A stretch of DNA of 42,980 nt from Flavobacterium sp. J27 (GCF_004303025.1 NZ_PJQW01000001.1:460386-503365); one strand, 5' to 3'; shown: positions 19,592 to 27,704, counted from the first letter of the stretch. Numbers and translations: made by a program. The notes: a model not told the origin generated them from the sequence alone.

Positions 19592-20362
19592 ATGAGAGCA
19601 AAAGAAGATTTTAAAAGAAAGACGAAAAATAGTTTTATCTATTTTCAAATTGGTCTTATCACAACCATGGTAATTGCACTTTTTATTTTGGAAGCTAATT
19701 TTAAAGATGTAATTAAAAAAACGGATGCTGGATGGTTGACACCTATAGTAGATGATCCTTTTGTTTACAATCCTGCGGAACCAGAACGTCAAGTTGAAAA
19801 AGTGAAACCAGTACAGCCAGTTGCTAAGGTTCAACCTCAAGCTACGGTTCCAGATGTTATAGAAGAATTTGATCTTCAAGATGATGATGTGGCTGTGGAA
19901 AATCCAGATGTTGCTACTCAAGATGTAACTAATCCGGTTGAAGCAAATCCTGTGGCTTCAAATACAAGTAGTGCAGCAACTGACGTAGTTGATAATTCTC
20001 CGAAAAACATGCTTACGGTAGAGCAATTGCCTATGTTTAAAGCTTGTAAAGGGCTTTCTAGATCTGAGCAAAAAGCTTGTTTTGACGCACAATTATATAA
20101 AGCCATTTTAAAAAATTTGGTTTATCCAGCAAGAGATCATGAAAATGGAAAACAAGGGACTGCTCTTATCGAATTTATAATAGACGAAAACGGTAATATC
20201 ACTAATGTTAAGGCTATTGAAAACAGAAGAGGCGCTACAGATGATATGAAGATAGCAGCTGAAAAAGCGGTAAAAAAAGTGCCTCAATTAATTCCTGCCA
20301 AACAAGGAAATAAAAATGTAAAAATTAAATATTCTATTCCAATTACATTTAAAGTAAATTAA
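19592..20362 (+). CDS. TonB-family energy transducer (second copy)
   Basis: A 256-residue paralogue of the preceding gene with the same plan: basic N-terminus, one helix at about residues 15-33, a valine/proline/glutamine linker (65-135) and a TonB C-terminal domain from about 145 (VYPARDHENGKQGTALIEFIIDENGN, ending KIKYSIPITFKVN). Cysteines 152 and 163 repeat the C-X10-C spacing. The linker lacks the polyproline run of the first copy and has alternating acidic and V/P/Q blocks instead, so the two probably reach different partners (inference). It has its own terminator, and the upstream gap holds a TTAACA-AGC-TGTTAA palindrome at 19558-19572. Confidence 0.88.
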   Translation: MRAKEDFKRKTKNSFIYFQIGLITTMVIALFILEANFKDVIKKTDAGWLTPIVDDPFVYNPAEPERQVEKVKPVQPVAKVQPQATVPDVIEEFDLQDDDVAVENPDVATQDVTNPVEANPVASNTSSAATDVVDNSPKNMLTVEQLPMFKACKGLSRSEQKACFDAQLYKAILKNLVYPARDHENGKQGTALIEFIIDENGNITNVKAIENRRGATDDMKIAAEKAVKKVPQLIPAKQGNKNVKIKYSIPITFKVN

Positions 20363-20384
20363 TTCGAATTATTACTAAAAAAAG

Positions 20385-20408
20385 AATCCCATATCAATGG
20401 GATTTTTT
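20385..20408 (+). terminator. Terminator after the second TonB gene
   Basis: An ATCCCAT / ATGGGAT stem (20386-20392 with 20397-20403) closed by ATCA and followed by Ts. The ATG at 20397 that opens the longest deoC reading frame lies inside the 3' arm, which argues against that ATG as the real start. Confidence 0.88.
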
Positions 20409-20438
20409 ATTTTTACCGATATATTAAAAAGAAATGCA

Positions 20439-21182
20439 ATGCATATCGAGCAATATCTAGATGCTACTTATTTAAAAACTGCAGAACAAGCTAAGATTTC
20501 TAAAAAGGAAAATAAGGCTATTGTAGAACAATATATTCATGAAGCTATTGATTACAACTTTAAGCTTATTATGATAAGACCTGAATTTGTTTCTTTGGCT
20601 AAAGAAATGATGCTAAATACGGTATCCAAAGTGTGTATTGGTACAGTAATCGATTTCCCAAAAGGAGATAAATCAACAGCATTTAAGCTTGTAGAGGCTA
20701 AAAAAGCAATACAGGATGGAGCAGATGATTTGGATTTTGTGCTAGATTATGAAGCTTTTAAAAGAGGGGAGATAGATTTGGTTAAAGAACAAGTTTTGGC
20801 ATGTACTAAGTTAGGTCTTGAGCATCATAAAATTGTGAAATGGATTATTGAAGTGGCCGCATTAAACAATCATCAAATTGTTCAATTGTGTGCTTTGATT
20901 AAAAATGTAGTTATCGCTCATTTTAAAGAATCTTCTTACGAAAGTGTCTTTGTTAAATCCTCTACTGGATTCTATGAAACTAAAGATGGCTCTCCGAATG
21001 GAGCTACAATTGAATCTGTAAAATTAATGTTAGAAAATGCTTTTCCTTTGCCTGTAAAAGCAGCAGGAGGTGTTAGGAATTATCAAGAAGCAGTTGCTAT
21101 GATAAAGTTAGGGGTTAAGAGAATAGGGACTTCGTCCGCAAAGACTATTGTAGATGGGAATGAATCAAATTCAATGTATTAG
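20439..21182 (+). CDS. deoC: Deoxyribose-phosphate aldolase
   Basis: DeoC cleaves 2-deoxyribose-5-phosphate to glyceraldehyde-3-phosphate and acetaldehyde in deoxynucleoside catabolism. The class I aldolase barrel shows TVIDFPKGDKSTAFK, DLDFVLDYEAF with the catalytic aspartate, VFVKSSTGF with the Schiff-base lysine, and PVKAAGGVRNY with the second lysine. The ATG at 20439 is chosen (247 residues, MHIEQYLDATYLK); the frame stays open to an ATG at 20397, but that lies in the preceding terminator stem. The RemB-like gene starts one base after the stop, so the two are probably cotranscribed, although no metabolic link is evident. Confidence 0.94.
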   Translation: MHIEQYLDATYLKTAEQAKISKKENKAIVEQYIHEAIDYNFKLIMIRPEFVSLAKEMMLNTVSKVCIGTVIDFPKGDKSTAFKLVEAKKAIQDGADDLDFVLDYEAFKRGEIDLVKEQVLACTKLGLEHHKIVKWIIEVAALNNHQIVQLCALIKNVVIAHFKESSYESVFVKSSTGFYETKDGSPNGATIESVKLMLENAFPLPVKAAGGVRNYQEAVAMIKLGVKRIGTSSAKTIVDGNESNSMY

Positions 21183-21183
21183 G

Positions 21184-23298
21184 ATGAAAAAAATCATGGT
21201 TTTAATAGTTTTTTGTTTCGGTACATCTTTGTTTTCGCAAACTAAAAATGAAACTTTTCCATTGTTTTCGGAATGTGAAAATGAAACGGAAGAACAAGTT
21301 AAGAATTGTTTTTATACCACTTTAGAACAGTTTATTTATACTAATTTTAAAGTGCCAAACGTGCTTTCTGAAAAAAAATACAAAGGGAATGTTATAGTGG
21401 TTTTTGAAGTAGATACAGTAGGAAGTTTTAAAACGTTATATATTAATGCTGTTTCTAATGACTTAAAAATAGAGACACAAAGAGTCTTTGATATATTGCC
21501 AAAAATTAAACCTGCACTTTATTCGGGGAGACCTACCTATTCAAAATTTACACTAACAATAGCAATTCCTTTGGTAAACCCAGAAGAGCGTAAAATTGTT
21601 AATACTGTTGCAGAGGAAGAATCTAAAACCAATCAAATGTTAATTGATAATAATAAAGAATTAACTGAATTTGATGCGGTAGAGAAATCGTATAAACCTT
21701 TTAAAAATCCGAATTTCAATAGTGATTTAAATATTGCTTTTTCTCATCAGAATTATTATAATTTCGAAGCTTTATTAAATCAAGTTGGAAGTAACAATCA
21801 TACTGCTACAAAGCCTTATTCGTATAATGAAGTGGCTAAATATTATGATTTTGAAGCAGTACAATCTAAATTGTTAAAACAAAAAGAGTCTTGGTGGGGA
21901 AAAAAAATATGGAATGAAAACTTGGTGGCTATTCAAGGTGAAGGCTATTGGTTTACTTTAAATCCAATTTTTGATTTAAGAATTGGAAAAGATTTTGATA
22001 GTGACTTATCGAATACGTTTGTAAATACTAGAGGAGTACAACTGCAAGGAGCTCTTGGGAAAAATATTACGTTCACCTCGTCAATTTATGAGAGTCAGGG
22101 TCGTTTTGCTGATTACTACAATGCTTATGCAGTTAGCTTGAAGCCTTCGGGTGGAAATCCGGCAATTGTGCCAGGAATAGGAATAGCAAAGCAGTTTAAA
22201 GAAGATTCTTTTGATTTTCCTATGGCAGAGGCTAACATTAAATACAAACCAAGTAATTTTATAGATTTACAAATAGGTTATGGTAGGAACTTTATTGGAG
22301 ATGGATATCGTTCTTTGTTGCAAAGCGATGCTACTAGTCCCTATCCTTATTTTAAAATAAATACTACTTTTTGGAAGATTAAGTATACTAATACTTATAT
22401 GTGGTTGAAAGACGTTAGGCCAGATGTTACACTAGAAGGAACTTATGCGACTAAATATATGGCAAGTCATTATTTAAGTTATAACGTTTCTAAAAGATTA
22501 AATATAGGATTATTTGAAAATGTGGTTTGGACAAATACAAATGATAGAGGATTCGATGTTAATTTTGTGAACCCAATTATCTTTTATAGAGCGGTAGAAT
22601 TTTCATCTTCTTCAAAGAGTGGTAATGCTGTATTAGGAGCTTCGGCAAAATACAAATGGAATAATCAAGTTAATATTTATGGACAATTCCTGTTAGACGA
22701 ATTCGCTATTAGTGATGTAAAAGCTGGAAATAAGAGTTGGAGAAATAAATTTGGGTATCAAATTGGAGTTAAATATTATGATGCCTTTCAGGTAAAAAAT
22801 TTGATGTTGCAATTAGAATACAATCATGTGAGGCCTTATGTTTATTCACACAGCAATCCATTAACAAACTATGGTCATAATAACCAAAGTATGGGGCATG
22901 CTTGGGGAGCAAATTTTAGAGAATTGATAGGTATTGCTAGATATTTTAACGGAAGATATTTTGGAGAGGCTAAATTTACTTATGGACAGCGCGGGTTTGA
23001 TTTTAATACAGCTTCAGATACTTATAATTACGGAGGAAATATTTATTTAAATTATGAAGAAAATAGACCTTTTGACACAGGTGTAAGTGTGGCACAAGGA
23101 AATAAAACCACAATTATGATAGCTGATCTGCAACTTGGTTATGTGGTAAATCCTTCGTCCAATTTAAAATTATTTGGGAATCTTATGTTTCGTGATTTTA
23201 ACCCTAAAATTCAAACAGAAAATTTTCAAAAAATAAGCACAACTTGGTTTTCAATTGGTCTGCGAAGTGATTTATTTAATTGGTATTTCGATTATTAA
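21184..23298 (+). CDS. remB: RemB-like outer-membrane gliding protein with N-terminal TonB-C-like domain
   Basis: A 704-residue exported protein. A signal peptide spans residues 1-19 (MKKIMVLIVF core, SLFSQ end). Residues 25-130 form a TonB-C-like domain (PLFSEC-X10-C, then GNVIVVFEVDTVGSFKTLYI and SKFTLTIAIPL). From about 180 to the end are aromatic, alternating strands of a Wzi/capsule-assembly type outer-membrane barrel (GYGRNFIGDGYRSLLQSD, a last strand ending in FDY). RemB of F. johnsoniae is encoded a few genes downstream of sprA, and the layout here fits; that assignment rests on memory of gene order and protein type. The ATG at 21184 is chosen because it begins the signal peptide; a frame-open ATG at 21154 lies inside deoC. 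Confidence 0.72.
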   Translation: MKKIMVLIVFCFGTSLFSQTKNETFPLFSECENETEEQVKNCFYTTLEQFIYTNFKVPNVLSEKKYKGNVIVVFEVDTVGSFKTLYINAVSNDLKIETQRVFDILPKIKPALYSGRPTYSKFTLTIAIPLVNPEERKIVNTVAEEESKTNQMLIDNNKELTEFDAVEKSYKPFKNPNFNSDLNIAFSHQNYYNFEALLNQVGSNNHTATKPYSYNEVAKYYDFEAVQSKLLKQKESWWGKKIWNENLVAIQGEGYWFTLNPIFDLRIGKDFDSDLSNTFVNTRGVQLQGALGKNITFTSSIYESQGRFADYYNAYAVSLKPSGGNPAIVPGIGIAKQFKEDSFDFPMAEANIKYKPSNFIDLQIGYGRNFIGDGYRSLLQSDATSPYPYFKINTTFWKIKYTNTYMWLKDVRPDVTLEGTYATKYMASHYLSYNVSKRLNIGLFENVVWTNTNDRGFDVNFVNPIIFYRAVEFSSSSKSGNAVLGASAKYKWNNQVNIYGQFLLDEFAISDVKAGNKSWRNKFGYQIGVKYYDAFQVKNLMLQLEYNHVRPYVYSHSNPLTNYGHNNQSMGHAWGANFRELIGIARYFNGRYFGEAKFTYGQRGFDFNTASDTYNYGGNIYLNYEENRPFDTGVSVAQGNKTTIMIADLQLGYVVNPSSNLKLFGNLMFRDFNPKIQTENFQKISTTWFSIGLRSDLFNWYFDY

Positions 23299-23353
23299 CA
23301 TTTTTGAGCAATTTTTCTAGCAAAAATTAAGTATAAATAAAAAATCTTATTTG

Positions 23354-23361
23354 TATCTTTG
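23354..23361 (+). promoter_or_regulatory. -7 element of ctaB
   Basis: TATCTTTG is an exact TAnnTTTG match. The TTG at 23359 that could open the ctaB reading frame lies inside this element, so transcription from here would begin after it. This supports the TTG at 23392 as the true start. Confidence 0.5.
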
Positions 23362-23391
23362 CGCCCAATTAAACAAGGATATCTATTCATT

Positions 23392-24294
23392 TTGGATACT
23401 TTAGATCATACTATTTCAAAACCGTCACTTTTTTCAAGTTTTGTAGCAATTACTAAAGCTAGATTAGCGTTAAGTGTAGTTTTTTCTACATTAGCTGGTT
23501 ATTTACTTGGAGTTTCAGATTGGACGAGTCAAAACTGGATTACTTTATTGTTTTTAATGGTAGGAGGTTACTGTATGGTTGGTGCTTCTAATGTTTTTAA
23601 TCAAATTATTGAAAAGGACTTAGACGCTTTAATGGATAGAACAAAAAACCGACCCTTGCCAGCGGGAACAATTAGCAAGCAAAATGCTTTTATTTTAGGT
23701 GTAGTACTTACTGTTTTAGGTTTAGCGATTTTGTATTATGTGAATGCCAAAACAGCTATGTTTGGTGCTATTTCAATCTTTATGTATGTTAGTTTGTACA
23801 CCCCCTTAAAAACGATAACACCACTATCGGTTTTTGTTGGTGCATTTCCTGGTGCAATTCCTTACATGCTCGGTTGGGTAGCAGCTACAGGTCACTTTGG
23901 AATTGAAGCAGGGACACTATTTATTATTCAGTTTTTTTGGCAATTTCCACATTTTTGGGCTATCGGATGGTTTTTATATGACGATTATAAAAAAGCTGGA
24001 TTTTTTATGTTGCCTACAGGAAAAAAAGATAAAAAGACGGCATTGCAAACCATACTATATACTATTTGGATGATTATTGCTTCAGTTATTCCGGCATTTG
24101 GATTTACCGGTAAACTGTTTTTAACTAAAATTTCGGCTGCAATTGTGGTGCTTTTGGGGTTTTGGATGTTGTTTTATGCGTTTAAATTATATAATGAAAT
24201 GAGTGCAAAGGCAGCTAGAAAATTAATGATAGTAAGTGTTTCGTATATTTCGTTGTTGCAAATTGTATTTATTTTAGATAAATTTATAAGATAG
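23392..24294 (+). CDS. ctaB: Protoheme IX farnesyltransferase (heme O synthase)
   Basis: CtaB (CyoE) adds a farnesyl group to heme b to make heme O, the precursor of heme A used by the aa3 oxidase. From the TTG at 23392 it has 300 residues, the family norm. Seen: AITKARLALSVVFSTLAGYLLG, the prenyl-diphosphate/Mg motif NVFNQIIEKDLDALMDRTKNRPLP (asparagine and aspartate residues), YTPLKTITPLSVFVGAFPGA, and about eight to nine membrane helices. No ATG is available before the first conserved block. It heads a dense run of oxidase genes; subunit III starts one base after the stop. Confidence 0.95.
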   Translation: MDTLDHTISKPSLFSSFVAITKARLALSVVFSTLAGYLLGVSDWTSQNWITLLFLMVGGYCMVGASNVFNQIIEKDLDALMDRTKNRPLPAGTISKQNAFILGVVLTVLGLAILYYVNAKTAMFGAISIFMYVSLYTPLKTITPLSVFVGAFPGAIPYMLGWVAATGHFGIEAGTLFIIQFFWQFPHFWAIGWFLYDDYKKAGFFMLPTGKKDKKTALQTILYTIWMIIASVIPAFGFTGKLFLTKISAAIVVLLGFWMLFYAFKLYNEMSAKAARKLMIVSVSYISLLQIVFILDKFIR

Positions 24295-24295
24295 G

Positions 24296-24883
24296 ATGGA
24301 AACAAATATGACATTAGAAGAGCACAATTCTAGAAAATCAAAAACATATAAAATGTTACTGATTTTTGGAATGATAAGTATATTTATGATTTTTGCTGGG
24401 TTGTCAAGTGCTTATGTGGTAAGTAAATCTAGGCCAGACTGGTTGAGTGATTTTCAATTGCCTATAGCTTTTTTGTGGAGTACTGTGGTTATGATAACGA
24501 GTAGTGCTACTTTCATTATGGCTTTACAGTCTATTAAGAAATCAAATCGTCTGAATACTACTCTTTTTTTGTGGCTTACATTGTTATTAGGAGTGCTTTT
24601 TGTGTTTTTTCAATTCAAAGGGTTTGCTCAAGTAATAGAAAAAGGGTACTTTTTTACTGGAAGTGAAAGTAATATTACGACAACTTTTTTATACATTGTG
24701 GTTTTAGTGCATTTAGCGCACCTTTTTGGAGGTTTTGTATCACTAATTATCGTAATTTATAATCATTATAAACAAAAGTATAATGCCTTACAAACCCTTG
24801 GTATTGAACTAAGTGCAATGTATTGGCATTTTATGGATTTTATTTGGGTATATTTGTTTTTATTTTTCTATTTTTTCAAATAG
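24296..24883 (+). CDS. Cytochrome c oxidase subunit III family protein (small form)
   Basis: A 195-residue inner-membrane protein of the heme-copper oxidase subunit III family with about five helices. Seen: KMLLIFGMISIFMIFAGLSSAYVV at the N-terminus, LVHLAHLFGGFVSL, and the terminal block MYWHFMDFIWVYLFLFFYF characteristic of subunit III. It starts one base after ctaB and precedes a second, longer subunit III gene. Subunit III stabilises the catalytic core and its proton uptake. Which of the two copies sits in the aa3 complex cannot be told from sequence; having both is, from memory, common in Bacteroidota. Confidence 0.88.
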   Translation: METNMTLEEHNSRKSKTYKMLLIFGMISIFMIFAGLSSAYVVSKSRPDWLSDFQLPIAFLWSTVVMITSSATFIMALQSIKKSNRLNTTLFLWLTLLLGVLFVFFQFKGFAQVIEKGYFFTGSESNITTTFLYIVVLVHLAHLFGGFVSLIIVIYNHYKQKYNALQTLGIELSAMYWHFMDFIWVYLFLFFYFFK

Positions 24884-24894
24884 AAAAAAAGTAA

Positions 24895-24902
24895 TAAATT
24901 TG
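24895..24902 (+). promoter_or_regulatory. -7 element before the long subunit III gene
   Basis: TAAATTTG matches TAnnTTTG exactly, 26 bases before the ATG at 24928. This may be an internal promoter within the oxidase cluster. No -33 TTG was seen. Confidence 0.35.
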
Positions 24903-24927
24903 GGAACTTTTTAACAATTAAATTTTT

Positions 24928-25911
24928 ATGGGAGCGACAGTTACTATACATGACGATCACGCTTTGCTAGACGGAGGACCAGGACCAATGGGAGCAACCT
25001 ATGGTAAATTAATGATGTGGTTTTTTATCTTATCAGATGCATTAACTTTTTCAGGATTCCTTGCGGCTTACGGTTTTTCTAGATTTAAATTTATCGAAAC
25101 TTGGCCAATTGCTGATGAAGTGTTTACACACTTTCCATTTTTACATGGTGTAGATGCACCAATGTATTATGTGGCCTTGATGACTTTTATCCTTATCTTT
25201 TCTTCTGTAACTATGGTGTTAGCTGTAGATGCAGGACATCAATTAAATAAAGGTAAAGTTGCTTTTTATATGTTCTTAACTATTATTGGAGGTTTTATAT
25301 TCTTAGGTTCGCAAGCTTGGGAATGGAAAAACTTTATTAAAGGAGAATATGGAGCAGTAGAAACTAAAGGAGGTTCTATTTTGCAATTTGGAAAAGTAGA
25401 CAAAGAAGGTCATTTTGAGCGAGTTGCTTTAGCTGACTTTGCATTAGTTTTACCTGAAGAAAGAGAACATTTAACACGTAATAAAGGTTTTTGGTTTATG
25501 GAGGAGTCTTCATTGCCATCTTATTCAGTAAATGAAGTTGTTGAAGGTTTTAAAGCAAAAAATGATTTAGTTATTTTGTCTGAGAAAATTCATGATAAAG
25601 AGAAAGTAGCTTTAAACAGAGAGCAATCTTTAAAAAGAATTAATGATGCGAAATATGTTGTTGAAGGTGCTAACTTAGTTAGAAATGAATATGGACATAA
25701 ACTTTTTGCAAACTTCTTTTTCTTTATTACAGGTTTTCACGGTTTTCACGTGTTTACTGGGGTAATAATAAACATAATTATTTTCTTTAATGTTATTTTA
25801 GGAACATACGAAAAAAGAAGAAGTTATGAAATGGTAGAAAAGGTAGGATTATACTGGCACTTTGTAGATTTAGTTTGGGTATTTGTATTCACATTCTTCT
25901 ACTTAGTATAA
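24928..25911 (+). CDS. Cytochrome c oxidase subunit III (long form with central insert)
   Basis: A 327-residue subunit III. Helices at about residues 28-50, 76-100 and 110-131 are followed by a hydrophilic, charged stretch of about 120 residues (137-255), then by TGFHGFHVFTGVIINIIIFF (268-287) and YWHFVDLVWVFVFTFFYLV (309-327), both classic subunit III motifs. Ordinary subunit III proteins have only a short loop at the insert position, so this is a lineage-specific addition (inference). It lies 44 bases after the small subunit III gene and 19 bases before subunit IV. The start MGATVTIHDDHALLDGG is a plausible histidine- and glycine-rich N-terminus. Confidence 0.94.
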   Translation: MGATVTIHDDHALLDGGPGPMGATYGKLMMWFFILSDALTFSGFLAAYGFSRFKFIETWPIADEVFTHFPFLHGVDAPMYYVALMTFILIFSSVTMVLAVDAGHQLNKGKVAFYMFLTIIGGFIFLGSQAWEWKNFIKGEYGAVETKGGSILQFGKVDKEGHFERVALADFALVLPEEREHLTRNKGFWFMEESSLPSYSVNEVVEGFKAKNDLVILSEKIHDKEKVALNREQSLKRINDAKYVVEGANLVRNEYGHKLFANFFFFITGFHGFHVFTGVIINIIIFFNVILGTYEKRRSYEMVEKVGLYWHFVDLVWVFVFTFFYLV

Positions 25912-25930
25912 AAAAATAAAAAGATAAGTT

Positions 25931-26281
25931 ATGGCACACGCACACGAATCAAATACAAAAAGAATCTGGATCGTTTTTGGAATTCTTTCCGTAATTACAA
26001 CTGTAGAAGTTGCTTTAGGTATAGTTAAGCCAGATTTCTTATTTAGAAGTCACTTTCTATCAACAAGCTTGTTAAACTGGATTTTCATTATTTTAACGTT
26101 AGTAAAAGCATATTATATTATGTGGGCTTTTATGCATTTGGAAGGTGAAAAGGCAAGTTTACGTTGGTCTGTTGTAGCACCATTGATTTTTTTAATTCTT
26201 TACTTATGTTTTATCGTTCTTGTTGAAGGCGATTACATTTTCGAAGTGTTTAAAAATGGTCACTTAGAATGGATTTTTTAA
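25931..26281 (+). CDS. Cytochrome c oxidase subunit IV family protein
   Basis: A 116-residue membrane protein of the bacterial cytochrome c oxidase subunit IV family (CyoD/CtaF-like). Three helices are visible: IWIVFGILSVITTVEVALGIV, LLNWIFIILTLVKAYYIMWAFMHL and WSVVAPLIFLILYLCFIVLV. The AYYIMWAFMHL segment is the family hallmark. The N-terminus is histidine-rich (MAHAHESN). It is the last gene before a strong terminator, so the ctaB to subunit IV unit ends here. Confidence 0.9.
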   Translation: MAHAHESNTKRIWIVFGILSVITTVEVALGIVKPDFLFRSHFLSTSLLNWIFIILTLVKAYYIMWAFMHLEGEKASLRWSVVAPLIFLILYLCFIVLVEGDYIFEVFKNGHLEWIF

Positions 26282-26300
26282 CCTTTCTTTAGATATAGTA

Positions 26301-26328
26301 AATCCCGATTTTCATCGGGATTTTTTTT
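26301..26328 (+). terminator. Terminator after the subunit IV gene
   Basis: A nine-base stem AATCCCGAT / ATCGGGATT (26301-26309 with 26314-26322) closed by TTTC is followed by a run of Ts to 26328. The next promoter element begins at the last T. Confidence 0.92.
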
Positions 26329-26335
26329 ACTTTTG
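26328..26335 (+). promoter_or_regulatory. -7 element of the SCO gene group
   Basis: TACTTTTG matches TAnnTTTG exactly and begins on the last T of the preceding terminator, 31 bases before the ATG at 26367. No -33 TTG was found because that position is occupied by the hairpin. Confidence 0.4.
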
Positions 26336-26366
26336 TATTTCGAAATAATAGCTAAAAAAATAGTAA

Positions 26367-27071
26367 ATGAAAAAAAAAATTGTTCTTGTTGCGTTATTTA
26401 TTTTTCCAATAGTTACTTATCTCATTTTTGCTTCTGCTAAGCACAATTCGTTATTTCTTCCTATTCTATCTGAAAACAATGCTGAAATACCTCAATCTTG
26501 GCAAACACGCAATAATCAATCAATACATTTACAAGATAAAATTACAATTTTAGGTTTTACTGGTACAGATATGGTGGAGTTTAAGGCTAATATGTTTAAT
26601 TTAAATCAGAAAATATATAATAAGTATTTTGGGTTTGATGATTTTCAGATGGTCATGATTGCTCCTCAAGGTACTGAGCAAGAAATTGAGAAAATGATTG
26701 CTGAACTAAATCGGATAACTGAAGATATGAAAGGATGGAAGTTTGTTTTTACTACTCCTGATAAAATTCAATCCTATTATGATAGTTTGCATTTAAAAAC
26801 AGAATTAGAGGCTACTTTTGGCACTCCTAATGTTATTATTTTAGATAAAAACAGAAATCATAGAGGACGTAAAGGTAAAAACAAAAAAGGGGAAGAAGAA
26901 TATAGAGAAAGCTATAACGCATCTTCTGCAGCAGATTTACATAATGAAATGACAGATGACGTAAAAATTATTTTGAGAGAATATCGTTTAGCTTTAAAAA
27001 AGAATAAAAGAAAAGATGAATTTCGAGATAATATCGTTAATGAAGTAGAAAAAGCAAACCAAACTAAATAA
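26367..27071 (+). CDS. Membrane-anchored SCO-like protein lacking copper ligands (hypothetical)
   Basis: A 234-residue protein with one N-terminal helix (residues 3-23) and a periplasmic domain. I do not recognise a named family. The domain follows a thioredoxin/SCO-like order: HLQDKITILGFTG near the start, FQMVMIAPQG in the middle, and FGTPNVIILDKNRNHRGR near the end, which parallels the FALIDKEGNIRCR strand of the adjacent SCO1. It has no cysteine at all, so it cannot bind copper in the SCO manner or act as a thiol reductase. The tail (LHNEMTDDVKIILREYRLALKK) is charged and probably helical. It sits seven bases upstream of SCO1, so a non-catalytic partner in oxidase copper insertion is a fair guess, not established. 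Confidence 0.75.
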   Translation: MKKKIVLVALFIFPIVTYLIFASAKHNSLFLPILSENNAEIPQSWQTRNNQSIHLQDKITILGFTGTDMVEFKANMFNLNQKIYNKYFGFDDFQMVMIAPQGTEQEIEKMIAELNRITEDMKGWKFVFTTPDKIQSYYDSLHLKTELEATFGTPNVIILDKNRNHRGRKGKNKKGEEEYRESYNASSAADLHNEMTDDVKIILREYRLALKKNKRKDEFRDNIVNEVEKANQTK

Positions 27072-27077
27072 TATATA

Positions 27078-27704
27078 ATGAAAAACAAATCTTATATAGG
27101 TATTACATTCATCGTTTTAATTTTTGGAATTTGGGCTGTGCCTAAAATTATTGCAAAATTTCAAAAGTCAGATTTGCATACTATGGGTGAAGTTCCTGCT
27201 TTTGAATTGACAGATCAAAACAATAAAACAATTACCAACAAAGATTATTTGGGGAAAGTGTATGTTGTTGAGTTTTTCTTTTCTACTTGTCCAACAATTT
27301 GCCCAATTATGAATCAAAACATGTTGAAATTGCAAGACGAGTTTTATGGAAATCCAAAGTTTGGTGTCGCTTCAATAACTATAAATCCTGCATTTGATAC
27401 TCCAAAAGTTTTAAAAGAGCATGCGGCTATTTTAGGAGTAAAACACTACAATTGGCATTTGTTAACAGGTGACAAAGAGTATATTTATAACTTAGCTAAT
27501 AAAGGATTTAATATTTATACAGGCGAGAATAAAAATGTTGCCGGTGGATTTGAACACTCAGGTTTGTTTGCTTTAATAGATAAAGAAGGTAATATACGAT
27601 GTCGTAAAGATGAATTTGACAACCCAATTTTATATTATGATGGTACTACCGATGAAGGTGTTATTGCTATAAAAGAAGACATTAAGAAGTTATTAGAAGA
27701 ATAA
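27078..27704 (+). CDS. SCO1/SenC family copper chaperone
   Basis: A membrane-anchored thioredoxin-fold protein that delivers copper to the CuA site of cytochrome c oxidase. It has 208 residues with an N-terminal helix (about 5-22). Seen: the copper-binding CPTICP (cysteines 71 and 75) in VVEFFFSTCPTICPIMN, and the third ligand histidine 160 in GGFEHSGLF. FALIDKEGNIR and the terminal DEGVIAIKEDIKKLL complete the fold. It lies in a tight four-gene group with the SCO-like protein, DUF420 and the small CxxC protein. Confidence 0.94.
   Translation: MKNKSYIGITFIVLIFGIWAVPKIIAKFQKSDLHTMGEVPAFELTDQNNKTITNKDYLGKVYVVEFFFSTCPTICPIMNQNMLKLQDEFYGNPKFGVASITINPAFDTPKVLKEHAAILGVKHYNWHLLTGDKEYIYNLANKGFNIYTGENKNVAGGFEHSGLFALIDKEGNIRCRKDEFDNPILYYDGTTDEGVIAIKEDIKKLLEE

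Noticed and set aside
19457..19921. Minus-strand frame of 154 codons across the gap between the TonB genes
   Set aside because: It crosses the terminator hairpin and the start of the second TonB gene; the translation is rich in N, I, F and K as expected of AT-rich non-coding sequence.
20397..20438. Longer N-terminus for deoC from ATG 20397
   Set aside because: This ATG lies in the 3' arm of the upstream terminator, and the extra residues do not match the aldolase N-terminus; ATG 20439 fits.
23310..23328. Possible terminator hairpin after the RemB-like gene (AATTTTT / AAAAATT)
   Set aside because: The stem is A-T only and is not followed by a clear T run.
23359..23391. TTG at 23359 as ctaB start
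   Set aside because: It lies inside the exact -7 element TATCTTTG, so it would precede the predicted transcript; TTG 23392 gives the usual family length.
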